Assembly (NCBI RefSeq): GCF_025426255.1
Contig: NZ_CP104861.1
Span: forward strand, 1,302,001 to 1,366,000
DNA: 64,000 bases
DNA from: Pseudomonas fragi
GTDB taxonomy: Bacteria; Pseudomonadota; Gammaproteobacteria; Pseudomonadales; Pseudomonadaceae
Direction of reading: 5' to 3'
This document shows, piece after piece, positions 39,931 to 48,882 of this stretch. Each line of letters begins with the position of its first letter. Within the stretch, counting starts at the first letter, position 1. The position numbers and the translations under genes were made by a program. The notes under the pieces are model-generated. The model was not told the origin of the DNA. It saw nothing but the letters and a program-made list of their open reading frames with translations, and made no database searches.

Positions 39931-40581
39931 ATGCACAAAGAACCCCGTAAGGTCCGTGAGTTTCGTCGCCGCGAGCAGGAAATTCTCGATACCGCGCTCA
40001 AGCTGTTCCTCGACCTGGGTGAAGACAGTGTCACCGTCGAGATGATTGCTGATGCCGTAGGTATTGGCAAAGGCACGATCTACAAGCACTTCAAGTCCAA
40101 GGCCGAGATTTACCTGCGCCTGATGCTCGACTACGAGCGTGATTTGAATGAGCTGCTGCATTCTGCTGACGTGGATAAAGACAAAGAGGCGCTGTCGCGT
40201 GCCTACTTTGAATTTCGCATGCGTGACCCGCAGCGCTACCGGTTGTTTGATCGCCTTGAAGAAAAGGTCGTCAAGGGCAATCAGGTGCCTGAACTGGTCG
40301 AAGAACTGCACAAGATTCGCGCATCCAACTTTGAGCGCCTGACCCTGCTGATCAAGGGTCGTATCAGCGAAGGCAAGCTTGAAGACGTGCCGCCTTACTT
40401 CCATTACTGTGCGGCCTGGGCTCTGGTGCACGGCGCGGTGGCGCTGTATCACTCGCCGTTCTGGAGCAATGTGCTGGAAGATCAGGAAGGCTTTTTCCAG
40501 TTCCTGATGGATATCGGCGTGCGCATGGGCAACAAGCGCAAGCGTGACCCTGAGACCCCGGCTGTAGAGTCAGGGCAGTAA
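39931..40581 (+). CDS. TetR-family transcriptional regulator
   Basis: The product is 216 residues. The helix-turn-helix is MIADAVGIGKGTIYKHFKSK (~residues 38-57), followed by an all-helical ligand domain. Corresponds by position to PA2957, the TetR gene next to rgsA. The target and ligand are unknown. Confidence 0.88.
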   Translation: MHKEPRKVREFRRREQEILDTALKLFLDLGEDSVTVEMIADAVGIGKGTIYKHFKSKAEIYLRLMLDYERDLNELLHSADVDKDKEALSRAYFEFRMRDPQRYRLFDRLEEKVVKGNQVPELVEELHKIRASNFERLTLLIKGRISEGKLEDVPPYFHYCAAWALVHGAVALYHSPFWSNVLEDQEGFFQFLMDIGVRMGNKRKRDPETPAVESGQ

Positions 40582-40696
40582 GCATTTCCTTCATGGCTTA
40601 TGGCCTTGAAGCTTATACTCAGGCTTGGGTCTTGCTAAAACTTGATTTATGAGTCAGGTTTTGGCGCGCCCCATTTCCCCCGTGCCGGAGTCATCC

Positions 40697-41665
40697 ATGA
40701 TCGTTGATCGCCAAGGCAGACGTTTTCGCAATTTGCGTCTTAGTCTGACCTCTGCCTGCAACTACGCCTGCACCTACTGTGTGCCCAACGGCAAGCGGCT
40801 GGTTGCAGCGCAGGATGAGCTGTCGGCCGAAGCGATGGTGCGCGGGGTGGCCTATCTGATTGAGGCCGCAGGCATTGAACGCTTGCGTATCACCGGGGGT
40901 GAACCGCTGGTCAGCCCCAAGCTTGAAACCTTTATGCGCGAAGTCGGGCGGTTGGGTTTGAGCGATATCAGCCTGACGACCAATGGCCAATTACTTGCGC
41001 GCAAATTGCCGCTGCTGCTGGACGCGGGTATTCGTCGCATCAACGTCTCCCTCGATACGCTTGATGCTGACGCATTTCGCCGTATTGCTCGGGGTGGCGA
41101 CCTGCCAACCGTGCTCGACGGCATGCAGCAGGCCGGTGACGCGGGGATCAAGATCAAGGTCAATATGGTTCCCTTGCGCGGACAGAACCTGGATCAGGTC
41201 ATGCCGCTGCTGGAGTATTGCCTTGAGCGCGGCTATGAACTGCGCTTTATCGAACTGATGCGCATGGGGCATCTGGCCAGTGATGGCAATGCCTTCCTGC
41301 AACAGTTTGTCAGCCTGCAACAGCTGTTGGCGCTGATTGGCGAGCGCTACGAGTACTTGCAGGCCGATGCGCCAATTGATGCCACGGCGGTGCGCTACCA
41401 GATCCCAGGTCACGGTTATTTTGGGGTAATTGCCAACGAAAGCGTGCCCTTCTGCCGAACCTGCTCGCGTTTGCGCCTGTCTTCCACGGGATGGCTGCAT
41501 GGTTGCCTGTCGTCGAGCAATCGCCACTATGTTGGCGACCTGCTGAACAAGCCGCGCCACCAGGCCCTGCCTGCGCTGCAAGGCTTGCTGATGAAAGCCC
41601 TGGGCGACAAGCAGGAAGTCGCTTTCTCTGGCGGCGCCACCGTGATGAAGATCATCGGCGGCTAA
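40697..41665 (+). CDS. moaA: GTP 3',8-cyclase MoaA (radical SAM)
   Basis: A 322-residue radical-SAM enzyme starting molybdenum-cofactor synthesis. The first 4Fe-4S motif is CNYACTYC (~residues 19-26), ITGGEP is the SAM motif, and the second cluster cysteines are in CRTCSRLRLSSTGWLHGC. The C-terminal GG essential for activity is present (KIIGG). ATG 40697 has GGAG 7 nt upstream; ATG 40649 would add 16 residues without a ribosome site. No other moa gene is adjacent. Confidence 0.9.
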   Translation: MIVDRQGRRFRNLRLSLTSACNYACTYCVPNGKRLVAAQDELSAEAMVRGVAYLIEAAGIERLRITGGEPLVSPKLETFMREVGRLGLSDISLTTNGQLLARKLPLLLDAGIRRINVSLDTLDADAFRRIARGGDLPTVLDGMQQAGDAGIKIKVNMVPLRGQNLDQVMPLLEYCLERGYELRFIELMRMGHLASDGNAFLQQFVSLQQLLALIGERYEYLQADAPIDATAVRYQIPGHGYFGVIANESVPFCRTCSRLRLSSTGWLHGCLSSSNRHYVGDLLNKPRHQALPALQGLLMKALGDKQEVAFSGGATVMKIIGG

Positions 41666-41694
41666 GGTACTCGCGGCGGCAGAGATACATCAAA

Positions 41695-41747
41695 TGTGGG
41701 AGCGAGCCTGCTCGCGAAGATCATTCGCGAGCAGGCTCGCTCCCACA
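41695..41747. repeat. Palindromic repeat, family GTGGGAGCGAGCCTGCTCGCGAA
   Basis: A 53-bp element with perfect 24-bp arms around a 5-bp centre (GATCA), a very common Pseudomonas intergenic palindrome. A half-size copy lies at 53027-53052. It may also act as a terminator after moaA. Confidence 0.8.
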
Positions 41748-41844
41748 GGGGCTTGACCTATCTACTGTTCCGCTAAAACTGGCGCGCAATCTGCATCACG
41801 CGACTATTCGCCGGTTTTCTGTCACCGGCCATCGGGAGAGCGGG

Positions 41845-42450
41845 ATGCGTGGTCTGATTATTTGGCTGGCTTTTTTGACACTGGGCGGCTGCATGACGGT
41901 CAGCGATCTGGGCGAAGGTGCGCGCTATCAGATGAGTGACGCGGGCCTGCTTGATCACAGCAACACTCGGCGCAGTAACTCGCTGCGCATCCAGCCGGAT
42001 TCCTTTATCTACATCGCCCAAGGGGCATTTGCTCCGGTCGGTGATCCCAATGTGCGGCCCAATGTGGTGGCTGAAGAAGCCTATAACGGCTTTGTCGAAT
42101 ACTTCCCGATGGTGCGCCGTGCCAAGCAGCCGTTGGGGCTCGATCAAGCAATGACCGAGGCCCGCAGCTTTGGCGCACACTATTTGCTGTACACCCGCTT
42201 TGCCCGGGCGGACGACCGGATCGGCAACAGCGATGAATGGCTCGACCAGGAAGAAATCAGCCGTCTGGGAATCGACAGTGGGGTGATCCAGGTGATGCTG
42301 ATCGAGACCAGTACCCAGTATCTGATCGACACTGCCACCATTCGCAGTCGCGGTGGTTTGCTGACGTTCCATGACAACAAGCCCGCCGACCTGATCGGCC
42401 CGCCGCTCGCCAAGTACGCCCGCAGCTTGATAGGCTTGAGCGATCAATAA
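41845..42450 (+). CDS. DUF4823-like lipoprotein
   Basis: A 201-residue protein with a lipoprotein signal peptide; the lipobox is LGGC with the cysteine near residue 16. The body resembles DUF4823 (VAEEAYNGFVEYFP, GAHYLLYTRFARADDR). The function is unknown. GGGAG precedes ATG 41845. It lies 15 bp upstream of the DUF1285 gene, probably co-transcribed. Confidence 0.75.
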   Translation: MRGLIIWLAFLTLGGCMTVSDLGEGARYQMSDAGLLDHSNTRRSNSLRIQPDSFIYIAQGAFAPVGDPNVRPNVVAEEAYNGFVEYFPMVRRAKQPLGLDQAMTEARSFGAHYLLYTRFARADDRIGNSDEWLDQEEISRLGIDSGVIQVMLIETSTQYLIDTATIRSRGGLLTFHDNKPADLIGPPLAKYARSLIGLSDQ

Positions 42451-42465
42451 GTCGAGGAGAGCACC

Positions 42466-43029
42466 ATGAGTGAGCCGGTAGACGTCAGCAATTTGTTGGC
42501 GCAAATCCCCAGGGCCGACAAGGGCCTGCCACCCGTTCATTTGTGGGATACCGCGTTTTGCGGTGACATCGACATGCGCATCGCCCGCGATGGCACCTGG
42601 TACTACATGGGCACGCCGATTGGTCGCAAGCCCATGGTCAAACTGTTCTCGACCATCATTCGCCGCGACGGCGATGATTATTTCCTGATCACTCCGGTAG
42701 AGAAGGTCGGCATCAAAGTTGATGACGCACCCTTTGTCGCGGTTGCCCTGGATGTGGACGGTGAGGGTGAGCAACAAGTCCTGCGCTTTACCACTAATGT
42801 CGACGAGTCGATCAGTGCCGGCAGCGAGCACCCGCTGCGGATTGTCATCGACCCCGTTACTCAGGAACCCGCGCCCTACCTGCACGTGCGGCGCAATCTC
42901 GAAGCCCTGATCCATCGCAATGTGTTCTACCAACTGGTCGAGCTGGCGGTGGTGCGCGAAGTCGACGGGCAAAACTGGCTGGGTGTCTGGAGCGCAGGCG
43001 AGTTTTTCACCATCGGGCTTGAGCCCTGA
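42466..43029 (+). CDS. DUF1285 protein
   Basis: A 187-residue soluble protein. [20 protein letters not shown] (residues ~24-43) and [17 protein letters not shown] are hallmarks of DUF1285. The function is unknown. GAGGAG lies upstream of the ATG. Last gene of the block before the galactose island. Confidence 0.85.
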   Translation: MSEPVDVSNLLAQIPRADKGLPPVHLWDTAFCGDIDMRIARDGTWYYMGTPIGRKPMVKLFSTIIRRDGDDYFLITPVEKVGIKVDDAPFVAVALDVDGEGEQQVLRFTTNVDESISAGSEHPLRIVIDPVTQEPAPYLHVRRNLEALIHRNVFYQLVELAVVREVDGQNWLGVWSAGEFFTIGLEP

Positions 43030-43059
43030 ACCAGTCGGTTGTACCCGGCTTGCAGTAAG

Positions 43060-43076
43060 ATCCCTTAATATGGGAT
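43060..43076 (+). promoter_or_regulatory. Candidate operator 1 of the galactose cluster
   Basis: A 17-bp palindrome ATCCCTTAATATGGGAT (ATCCC-N-TA-N-TA-N-GGGAT). A variant, ATCCC-TATATAT-GAGAC, sits at the same distance (30 bp) from the second promoter at 47811. The centre is near -58, a position suited to an activator; the IclR protein at 52223 is the obvious candidate. Confidence 0.5.
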
Positions 43077-43089
43077 GTAAAATTATATA

Positions 43090-43119
43090 TTGAGATTTAA
43101 TTCTCCCTGGGTTTATAGT
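43090..43119 (+). promoter_or_regulatory. Promoter of the dehydrogenase-araFGH operon
   Basis: TTGAGA (43090-43095), 18-bp spacer, TATAGT (43114-43119). The same two boxes with the same spacing recur before dgoK (47811-47840). The flanking block from about 43060 to 43172 is alignable with 47781-47894, including the AAACAAAACAGGTGAAG ribosome site. Confidence 0.65.
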
Positions 43120-43169
43120 CGGCCTCAGCTCTACGCACTCACACTTAAAAAAACAAAACAGGTGAAGTG

Positions 43170-43307
43170 ATGCCGAACTATCCCAGGGTGCTCCTGCGCG
43201 CAGGCGCGTCTGCACGTCCTACCCGATCCCCCATGTTTTTTAACCGGTCATCGACAGATGCCCGGTTTTCGTCGTGCCTGTTCCCAGGAGTCCTGATCAA
43301 TGGCTGA
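43170..43307 (+). CDS. Possible 45-residue leader peptide before the dehydrogenase
   Basis: The ATG and its ribosome site (AGGTGAAG) are the duplicated counterpart of the dgoK start at 47892, but the coding sequence (MPNYPRVLLRAGASARP...) is unrelated to DgoK. The frame ends inside the first codons of the dehydrogenase gene (TGA 43305-43307 versus ATG 43300), so translational coupling is possible. It may be a real leader peptide or merely a relic start site carried along with the duplicated promoter. A GC stem AACCGG/CCGGTT lies within it (about 43230-43266). Confidence 0.3.
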   Translation: MPNYPRVLLRAGASARPTRSPMFFNRSSTDARFSSCLFPGVLING

Positions 43308-44118
43308 AGCTCTATCCTTGCCGCCGGTTGCCGAGCCGCCCCGTGGCGAACGCCTGAAGAACAAAGTGGTCGTCTTGACTGGCGCCGCTCAGGGCATTGG
43401 CGAAGCCATAGTCGCCAGTTTTGTGTCGCAGCAGGCAAAACTGGTCATTAGTGATATTCAGACCGAGAAGGTGGAAAAGGTCGCTGCCCATTGGCGTGAA
43501 CTAGGGGGGGACGTGCAGGCGATCCGCGCCGACGTGTCCTGTCAGGCAGACCTGCATGCGATGGTGGCGCTGGCGCTGGAACTGCATGGCCGGGTCGATG
43601 TGCTGGTCAACTGCGCCGGGGTCAACGTGTTCCGTGATCCGTTGCAGATGACTGAGGAAGACTGGCGTCGCTGTTTCGCCATCGACCTGGACGGTGCCTG
43701 GTATGGCTGCAAGGCGGTACTGCCACAGATGATCGAGCAGGGCGTGGGCAGCATCATCAACATCGCCTCCACCCATTCCAGCAACATCATTCCCGGCTGC
43801 TTTCCGTATCCGGTGGCCAAACACGGCCTGCTCGGCCTGACCCGTGCCTTGGGCATCGAGTACGCGCCCAAGGGCATCCGGGTCAACGCTATCGCGCCGG
43901 GCTATATCGAGACTCAACTCAACGTTGACTATTGGAACGGTTTCGCCGACCCGCACGCCGAGCGTCAGCGCGCCCTCGATCTGCACCCACCGCGCCGCAT
44001 CGGCCAGCCGCTGGAAGTGGCAATGACCGCCGTGTTCCTGGCCAGCGATGAAGCGCCGTTTATCAACGCCTCGTGTATCACCATCGATGGTGGGCGTTCA
44101 GTGCTGTACCACGATTGA
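43300..44118 (+). CDS. SDR-family sugar dehydrogenase (probable D-galactose/L-arabinose 1-dehydrogenase)
   Basis: A 272-residue short-chain dehydrogenase. The cofactor motif TGAAQGIGEA (~residues 27-36), NCAG, catalytic serine in NIASTHSS and YPVAKHG (Y-x-x-x-K) are intact. Place in the araFGH/dgo cluster indicates oxidation of the imported aldose to its lactone. The classical Pseudomonas galactose dehydrogenase is of a different fold, but an SDR galactose dehydrogenase is known in rhizobia. CAGGAG lies upstream of ATG 43300. The substrate is inferred from context. Confidence 0.75.
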   Translation: MAEALSLPPVAEPPRGERLKNKVVVLTGAAQGIGEAIVASFVSQQAKLVISDIQTEKVEKVAAHWRELGGDVQAIRADVSCQADLHAMVALALELHGRVDVLVNCAGVNVFRDPLQMTEEDWRRCFAIDLDGAWYGCKAVLPQMIEQGVGSIINIASTHSSNIIPGCFPYPVAKHGLLGLTRALGIEYAPKGIRVNAIAPGYIETQLNVDYWNGFADPHAERQRALDLHPPRRIGQPLEVAMTAVFLASDEAPFINASCITIDGGRSVLYHD

Positions 44119-44178
44119 ACCTGTGCCTGGACGAAGCAGGCTCTCAAACACTTCAAAAACAATAACAAGGGGTTTGCC

Positions 44179-45183
44179 ATGAAATTGCGTCCCGTTATCC
44201 GTTCCCTGTGTTGTGCAGCATTGGCTGTCAGTGCCATCGGCCTGAGTAGTGCGCTGCTGGCCGCCGAGCAAGTCAAGATCGGCTTTTTGGTCAAGCAGGC
44301 TGAAGAGCCTTGGTTCCAGACCGAATGGGCGTTTGCTGAAAAAGCCGCCAAGGACAAAGGCTTCACCCTGATTAAAATTGCCGTACCGGATGGCGAGAAA
44401 ACCCTGTCGGCCATCGACAGCTTGGCCGCCAACGGCGCGCAGGGTTTTGTGATCTGCCCGCCGGATGTGGGGCTCGGTCCTGCGATCATGGCCAAGGCCA
44501 AACTTAACGGCCTGAAAGTGATTGCCGTGGATGACCGCTTTGTCGATGCCAGCGGCAAGTTTATGGAGGATGTGCCGTACCTCGGCATGGCGGCGTTCGA
44601 AGTCGGCGAGAAACAGGGCAGTGCGATGGTCGCTGAAGCGAAAAAGCGCAACTGGGACTGGAAAGACACTTACGCCGTCATCAACACCTTTAACGAACTG
44701 GATACCGGCAAAAAGCGCACCGATGGCTCGGTCAAATCCTTGAAGGCCGCGGGCCTGCCAGACGATCACATTCTGTACTCCGCGCTTAAAACCCTCGATG
44801 TGCCTGGCAGCATGGACGCCACCAACTCGGCGCTGGTCAAACTGCCCGGCGCGGCGAAGAACCTGATTATCGGCGGGATGAACGACAGCACCGTGCTCGG
44901 TGGCGTGCGCGCCACGGAAAGTGCCGGTTTTGCGCCAGCGAATGTGATCGGTATTGGCATTAATGGCACTGACGCCATTGGCGAACTGAAAAAGGCCAAC
45001 AGCGGCTTCTTCGGCTCAATGCTGCCCAGCCCGCATATCGAAGGCTACAAGACCGCGACCATGATGTTTGAGTGGATCACCGAGGGCAAAGAGCCGCCGC
45101 TGTACACCGCAATGGATGAGGTGACGCTGATCACCCGAGACAACTTCCAGGAAGAGCTGACCAAGATTGGTCTGTGGAATTGA
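44179..45183 (+). CDS. araF: Sugar ABC transporter periplasmic binding protein (AraF-like)
   Basis: The product is 334 residues. The signal peptide (residues ~1-28) ends near LLAAEQ; the mature type I periplasmic binding fold begins VKIGFLVKQAEEPWFQTEW, as in L-arabinose-binding protein. In the family this protein binds L-arabinose and D-galactose. AAGGGG precedes the ATG. It is 60 bp after the dehydrogenase and 8 bp before araG. Confidence 0.88.
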   Translation: MKLRPVIRSLCCAALAVSAIGLSSALLAAEQVKIGFLVKQAEEPWFQTEWAFAEKAAKDKGFTLIKIAVPDGEKTLSAIDSLAANGAQGFVICPPDVGLGPAIMAKAKLNGLKVIAVDDRFVDASGKFMEDVPYLGMAAFEVGEKQGSAMVAEAKKRNWDWKDTYAVINTFNELDTGKKRTDGSVKSLKAAGLPDDHILYSALKTLDVPGSMDATNSALVKLPGAAKNLIIGGMNDSTVLGGVRATESAGFAPANVIGIGINGTDAIGELKKANSGFFGSMLPSPHIEGYKTATMMFEWITEGKEPPLYTAMDEVTLITRDNFQEELTKIGLWN

Positions 45184-45191
45184 ACTCGTTA

Positions 45192-46694
45192 ATGAGCAGT
45201 ACCGCCAGCCTGCAGTTCAGCGGGATCGGCAAGCAGTTTCCCGGGGTGCAGGCGCTGGCCGATATCAGCTTCATAGCCCATCCGGGGCAGGTGCATGCGC
45301 TGATGGGCGAAAACGGCGCGGGTAAATCCACGCTGTTAAAGATACTCGGTGGGGCATATCAGCCTAGCAGCGGCCATTTGCAGATCGGTGAACAGTCGCT
45401 GACCTTCAAGTCCACGGCTGAAAGCATCGCCAGCGGGGTGGCGGTGATCCACCAGGAGCTGCATCTGGTGCCGGAAATGACCGTGGCCGAGAATCTGTTC
45501 CTGGGGCATTTACCTGCGCGTTTTGGCCTGATCAACCGCCGCGTACTGCGCCAGCAAGCGCTGGACTTGCTCAAGGGCCTGGCCGACGAAATCGACCCGC
45601 AGGAAAAGGTCGCGCGCTTGTCGCTGGGCCAGCGCCAATTGATCGAAATCGCCAAGGCGCTGTCCCGTGGCGCCCATGTAATTGCTTTCGATGAACCGAC
45701 CAGCAGCCTCTCGGCGCGCGAGATCGATCGGCTGATGGCGATCATTACCCGTCTGCGCGACGAGGGCAAAGTGGTGCTCTACGTGTCCCATCGAATGGAA
45801 GAGGTGTTCCGTATTTGCGATGCGGTCACGGTGTTCAAGGACGGTCGTTACGTGCGCACTTTCGAGCAAATGAGTGACTTGAGCCACGACCAGTTGGTGA
45901 CCTGCATGGTGGGGCGCGATATTCAGGATATTTATGACTACCGGCCGCGTGAGCACGGCGAGGTGGCGCTCAAGGTGCAGGGGCTGCTCGGCCCTGGGTT
46001 GCGCGAGCCAGTGAGTTTCGAGGTGCGCAAGGGCGAGATTCTGGGCCTGTTCGGGCTGGTGGGGGCGGGGCGTACCGAGTTGTTGCGCCTGCTCAGCGGG
46101 CTGACCCCTTGCCGCGCCGGAAGTCTTGAACTGCAAGGCCGCGAACTGAGGCTGCGCTCACCCCGCGATGCAATTGATGCGGGGGTACTGTTGTGCCCGG
46201 AAGACCGCAAAAAGGAGGGCATCATCCCGCTCGCCAGCGTCGCCGAGAACATCAATATCAGCGCCAGGGGCGCACACTCGAGTCTGGGTTGCCTGCTGCG
46301 CGGAGGGTGGGAGCGCAGCAATGCCGACAAGCAGATCAAGGCGCTGAAAGTCAAAACCCCAAGCGCAGCGCAGAAAATCATGTACCTGTCCGGCGGCAAT
46401 CAACAGAAGGCCATTCTCGGCCGCTGGTTGTCGATGCCCATGAAAGTGCTGCTGCTCGACGAGCCGACGCGGGGCATCGATATCGGCGCCAAGGCCGAGA
46501 TCTACCAAATCATCCATGCCCTGGCAGCCAGCGGTATTGCGGTGATCGTGGTGTCCAGCGACCTGATGGAAGTGATGGGCATCAGCGACCGCATTCTGGT
46601 GCTGTGTGAAGGTCGGGTATGCGGCGAACTGCCTCGCGACCAGGCTAATGAATCCAACTTGTTGCAAATGGCCTTGCCAGGCCGGCGCGGCTGA
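45192..46694 (+). CDS. araG: Sugar ABC transporter ATPase with two nucleotide-binding domains (AraG)
   Basis: A 500-residue double ATPase. NBD1 has Walker A GENGAGKST, signature LSLGQRQLIEIAKAL and Walker B VIAFDEPTSSL. NBD2 has the usual degenerate Walker A GLVGAGRTE, signature LSGGNQQK and VLLLDEPTRGIDIGAK. ATG 45192 gives the normal length; a GTG at 45174 would overlap araF. Drives uptake with AraF and AraH. Confidence 0.92.
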   Translation: MSSTASLQFSGIGKQFPGVQALADISFIAHPGQVHALMGENGAGKSTLLKILGGAYQPSSGHLQIGEQSLTFKSTAESIASGVAVIHQELHLVPEMTVAENLFLGHLPARFGLINRRVLRQQALDLLKGLADEIDPQEKVARLSLGQRQLIEIAKALSRGAHVIAFDEPTSSLSAREIDRLMAIITRLRDEGKVVLYVSHRMEEVFRICDAVTVFKDGRYVRTFEQMSDLSHDQLVTCMVGRDIQDIYDYRPREHGEVALKVQGLLGPGLREPVSFEVRKGEILGLFGLVGAGRTELLRLLSGLTPCRAGSLELQGRELRLRSPRDAIDAGVLLCPEDRKKEGIIPLASVAENINISARGAHSSLGCLLRGGWERSNADKQIKALKVKTPSAAQKIMYLSGGNQQKAILGRWLSMPMKVLLLDEPTRGIDIGAKAEIYQIIHALAASGIAVIVVSSDLMEVMGISDRILVLCEGRVCGELPRDQANESNLLQMALPGRRG

Positions 46695-46719
46695 AGGCGT
46701 GATCCACTAAGAGGTTTTT

Positions 46720-47688
46720 ATGACAATGCAAAATACGTCACTGCCCGCTGCGCGCAAACCCTTGGATCTGCGACGCTTTCTCGATGACTGGGTAATGTTG
46801 CTGGCGGCGCTGGCGATCTTCCTGCTGTGCACCTTGCTGATCGACAACTTCTTGTCGCCGTTGAACATGCGCGGCCTGGGGCTGGCGATTTCCACCACCG
46901 GGATTGCCGCCTGCACCATGCTCTATTGTCTGGCGTCGGGGCATTTCGACTTGTCAGTAGGCTCGGTAATCGCCTGTTCCGGGGTCGTGGCGGCGGTGGT
47001 CATGCGTGACACCGACAGCGTGTTTCTGGGCGTTAGTGCAGCGTTGGGCATGGGGCTGATTGTCGGCCTGGTCAACGGCATCGTGATCGCCAAATTGCGG
47101 GTCAATGCATTGATCACCACGCTGGCGACCATGCAAATCGTGCGTGGCCTGGCGTATATCTTCGCCAACGGCAAGGCGGTCGGGGTGTCCCAGGAGTCGT
47201 TCTTCGTCTTCGGCAACGGTCAGTTGTTTGGCGTGCCGGTGCCGATCCTGATCACCATTGTGTGCTTCCTGTTTTTTGGCTGGCTGCTGAACTACACCAC
47301 CTATGGTCGCAACACCATGGCCATTGGCGGCAACCCGGAAGCGGCGTTGCTGGCGGGAGTCAATGTCGACCGAACCAAAATCATCATCTTCGCCGTACAC
47401 GGGCTGATCGGTGCGCTGGCGGGGGTGATCCTTGCATCGCGCATGACCTCGGGCCAGCCGATGATTGGGCAGGGCTTCGAACTGACCGTGATCTCGGCCT
47501 GCGTATTGGGCGGAGTGTCGCTGAGCGGCGGGGTTGGGATGATCCGGCACGTGATTGCGGGGGTGTTGATCCTGGCCATTATCGAAAATGCGATGAACCT
47601 CAAGAACATCGACACCTTCTACCAGTACGTGATCCGCGGTTCGATCCTGCTGCTGGCGGTGGTGATCGACCGGTTGAAACAACGCTGA
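46720..47688 (+). CDS. araH: Sugar ABC transporter permease (AraH)
   Basis: A 322-residue inner-membrane protein with about eight to ten hydrophobic segments. It has the conserved permease signature ALAGVILASRMTSGQP (~230) and GGVSLSGGVG (~265). A basic cytoplasmic N-terminus (RKPLDLRRFLDD) is present. Third transporter gene of the operon. A second ATG at 46726 is equally plausible. Confidence 0.92.
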   Translation: MTMQNTSLPAARKPLDLRRFLDDWVMLLAALAIFLLCTLLIDNFLSPLNMRGLGLAISTTGIAACTMLYCLASGHFDLSVGSVIACSGVVAAVVMRDTDSVFLGVSAALGMGLIVGLVNGIVIAKLRVNALITTLATMQIVRGLAYIFANGKAVGVSQESFFVFGNGQLFGVPVPILITIVCFLFFGWLLNYTTYGRNTMAIGGNPEAALLAGVNVDRTKIIIFAVHGLIGALAGVILASRMTSGQPMIGQGFELTVISACVLGGVSLSGGVGMIRHVIAGVLILAIIENAMNLKNIDTFYQYVIRGSILLLAVVIDRLKQR

Positions 47689-47780
47689 TAGCTCAGGGGG
47701 CGGCGGCTTGCTCCCAATGCGGGCTACTCGGTGCATTTGCCTGATCGCGGTGATTCTATCGCGATCAGACAAAAGCTTAA

Positions 47781-47797
47781 ATCCCTATATATGAGAC
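47781..47797 (+). promoter_or_regulatory. Candidate operator 2 of the galactose cluster
   Basis: ATCCC-TATATAT-GAGAC, the counterpart of the better palindrome at 43060-43076, at the same distance upstream of the promoter. Confidence 0.45.
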
Positions 47798-47810
47798 TGC
47801 ATTTTATATG

Positions 47811-47840
47811 TTGAGATTTATAGCGGCCTCGGTTTATAGT
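47811..47840 (+). promoter_or_regulatory. Promoter of the dgoK-dgoA-dgoD operon
   Basis: TTGAGA (47811-47816), 18-bp spacer, TATAGT (47835-47840); duplicate of 43090-43119. Confidence 0.65.
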
Positions 47841-47891
47841 CTCTTGCACTGATTGACGGCATTCACTGCTAAAAACAAAACAGGTGAAGCG

Positions 47892-48881
47892 ATGCAGGCG
47901 CAATTGATCGCGCTCGATTGGGGGACGACCTCCCTTCGTGCTTATTTGCTCGGCTGCGCCGGGCAAGTGCTGAAAACACGCTCGCTGGCCAGCGGGATCA
48001 TGCAGTTGCCGAACGCGGCACGGTTGGTCGCAGGTCACTGGTGCACTGATGGCTTTGAGCTTGCATTCGATGACGCATGCGGTGACTGGCTGGATGCCAA
48101 CCCCGGTATCCCGGTGATTGCCTGCGGCATGGTTGGCAGCGCCCAGGGCTGGCGTGAAGTGGCGTACCGCGAAACACCGGCCAGCCTCAATGCCTTGAGC
48201 ACTGCCCTGCAGACGGTACGCAGCGTACGCGGGGTTGAGGTGCATATCGTGCCGGGGGTGATCCAGCACTCGGTCCTGCCCAACGTGATGCGCGGCGAAG
48301 AAACCCAGGTACTGGGCGTCCTGCAAACGCTGCCCCATCTCAACGATTACCTGATCGGCCTGCCGGGTAGCCATTCCAAATGGGTGCAAGTACAAGACGG
48401 CTGCCTGGTGCATTTCGATACTTTCATGACGGGCGAGTTGTATGCCGCCGTCTGCGCCCACACGATCCTGGGTCGCACCCAGCAGCACAGCGCGCAGTTT
48501 GATCTGGCCGCGTTCGAGCGCGGCGTGCAGGTGGCGTTGTCGCCCGCAGGCCAGCTCGGCCCGCTGTCGACTCTGTTCAGTGCACGCACTCTGGGCCTGA
48601 CCGGGCAACTGAGCGCCACGCAGCAGCCTGATTATGTCTCCGGCCTGCTGATCGGCCATGAACTGGCGGCGCTGAGCACTGTGCTGCGTCAACACCTGGG
48701 TGAGCAGCCGTTACCCACCATCATTCTGATCGGCAATTCCCAATTGTGTGAACGCTATCAACGGGCGCTTGGCGCCTGCGGGTTTGCCGATGTGAGCCTG
48801 GCAGAACAGGCCACCGAACAGGGTTTATGGCATTTGGCCCAAGCGGCCGGATTGCTCCAACACACTCATCTGGAGGCCTGA
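47892..48881 (+). CDS. dgoK: 2-dehydro-3-deoxygalactonokinase DgoK
   Basis: A 329-residue sugar-acid kinase phosphorylating KDGal to KDPGal. The phosphate-binding start ALDWGTTSLRAYLL (residues ~7-20) and PGSHSKWVQV (~157) are typical. ATG 47892 carries the AGGTGAAG ribosome site; the longer frame upstream runs into the promoter and is rejected. Ends 1 bp before dgoA. Confidence 0.93.
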   Translation: MQAQLIALDWGTTSLRAYLLGCAGQVLKTRSLASGIMQLPNAARLVAGHWCTDGFELAFDDACGDWLDANPGIPVIACGMVGSAQGWREVAYRETPASLNALSTALQTVRSVRGVEVHIVPGVIQHSVLPNVMRGEETQVLGVLQTLPHLNDYLIGLPGSHSKWVQVQDGCLVHFDTFMTGELYAAVCAHTILGRTQQHSAQFDLAAFERGVQVALSPAGQLGPLSTLFSARTLGLTGQLSATQQPDYVSGLLIGHELAALSTVLRQHLGEQPLPTIILIGNSQLCERYQRALGACGFADVSLAEQATEQGLWHLAQAAGLLQHTHLEA

Positions 48882-48882
48882 G

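Noticed and set aside
41695..41747. Perfect 24-bp inverted repeat considered as an attachment site or operator
   Set aside because: It belongs to a common dispersed Pseudomonas palindrome family, with another copy at 53027 and no integrase nearby.
41773..43215. A 480-codon minus frame opposite the DUF4823 and DUF1285 genes
   Set aside because: Both plus-strand proteins have recognisable family motifs and ribosome sites; the minus frame has neither.
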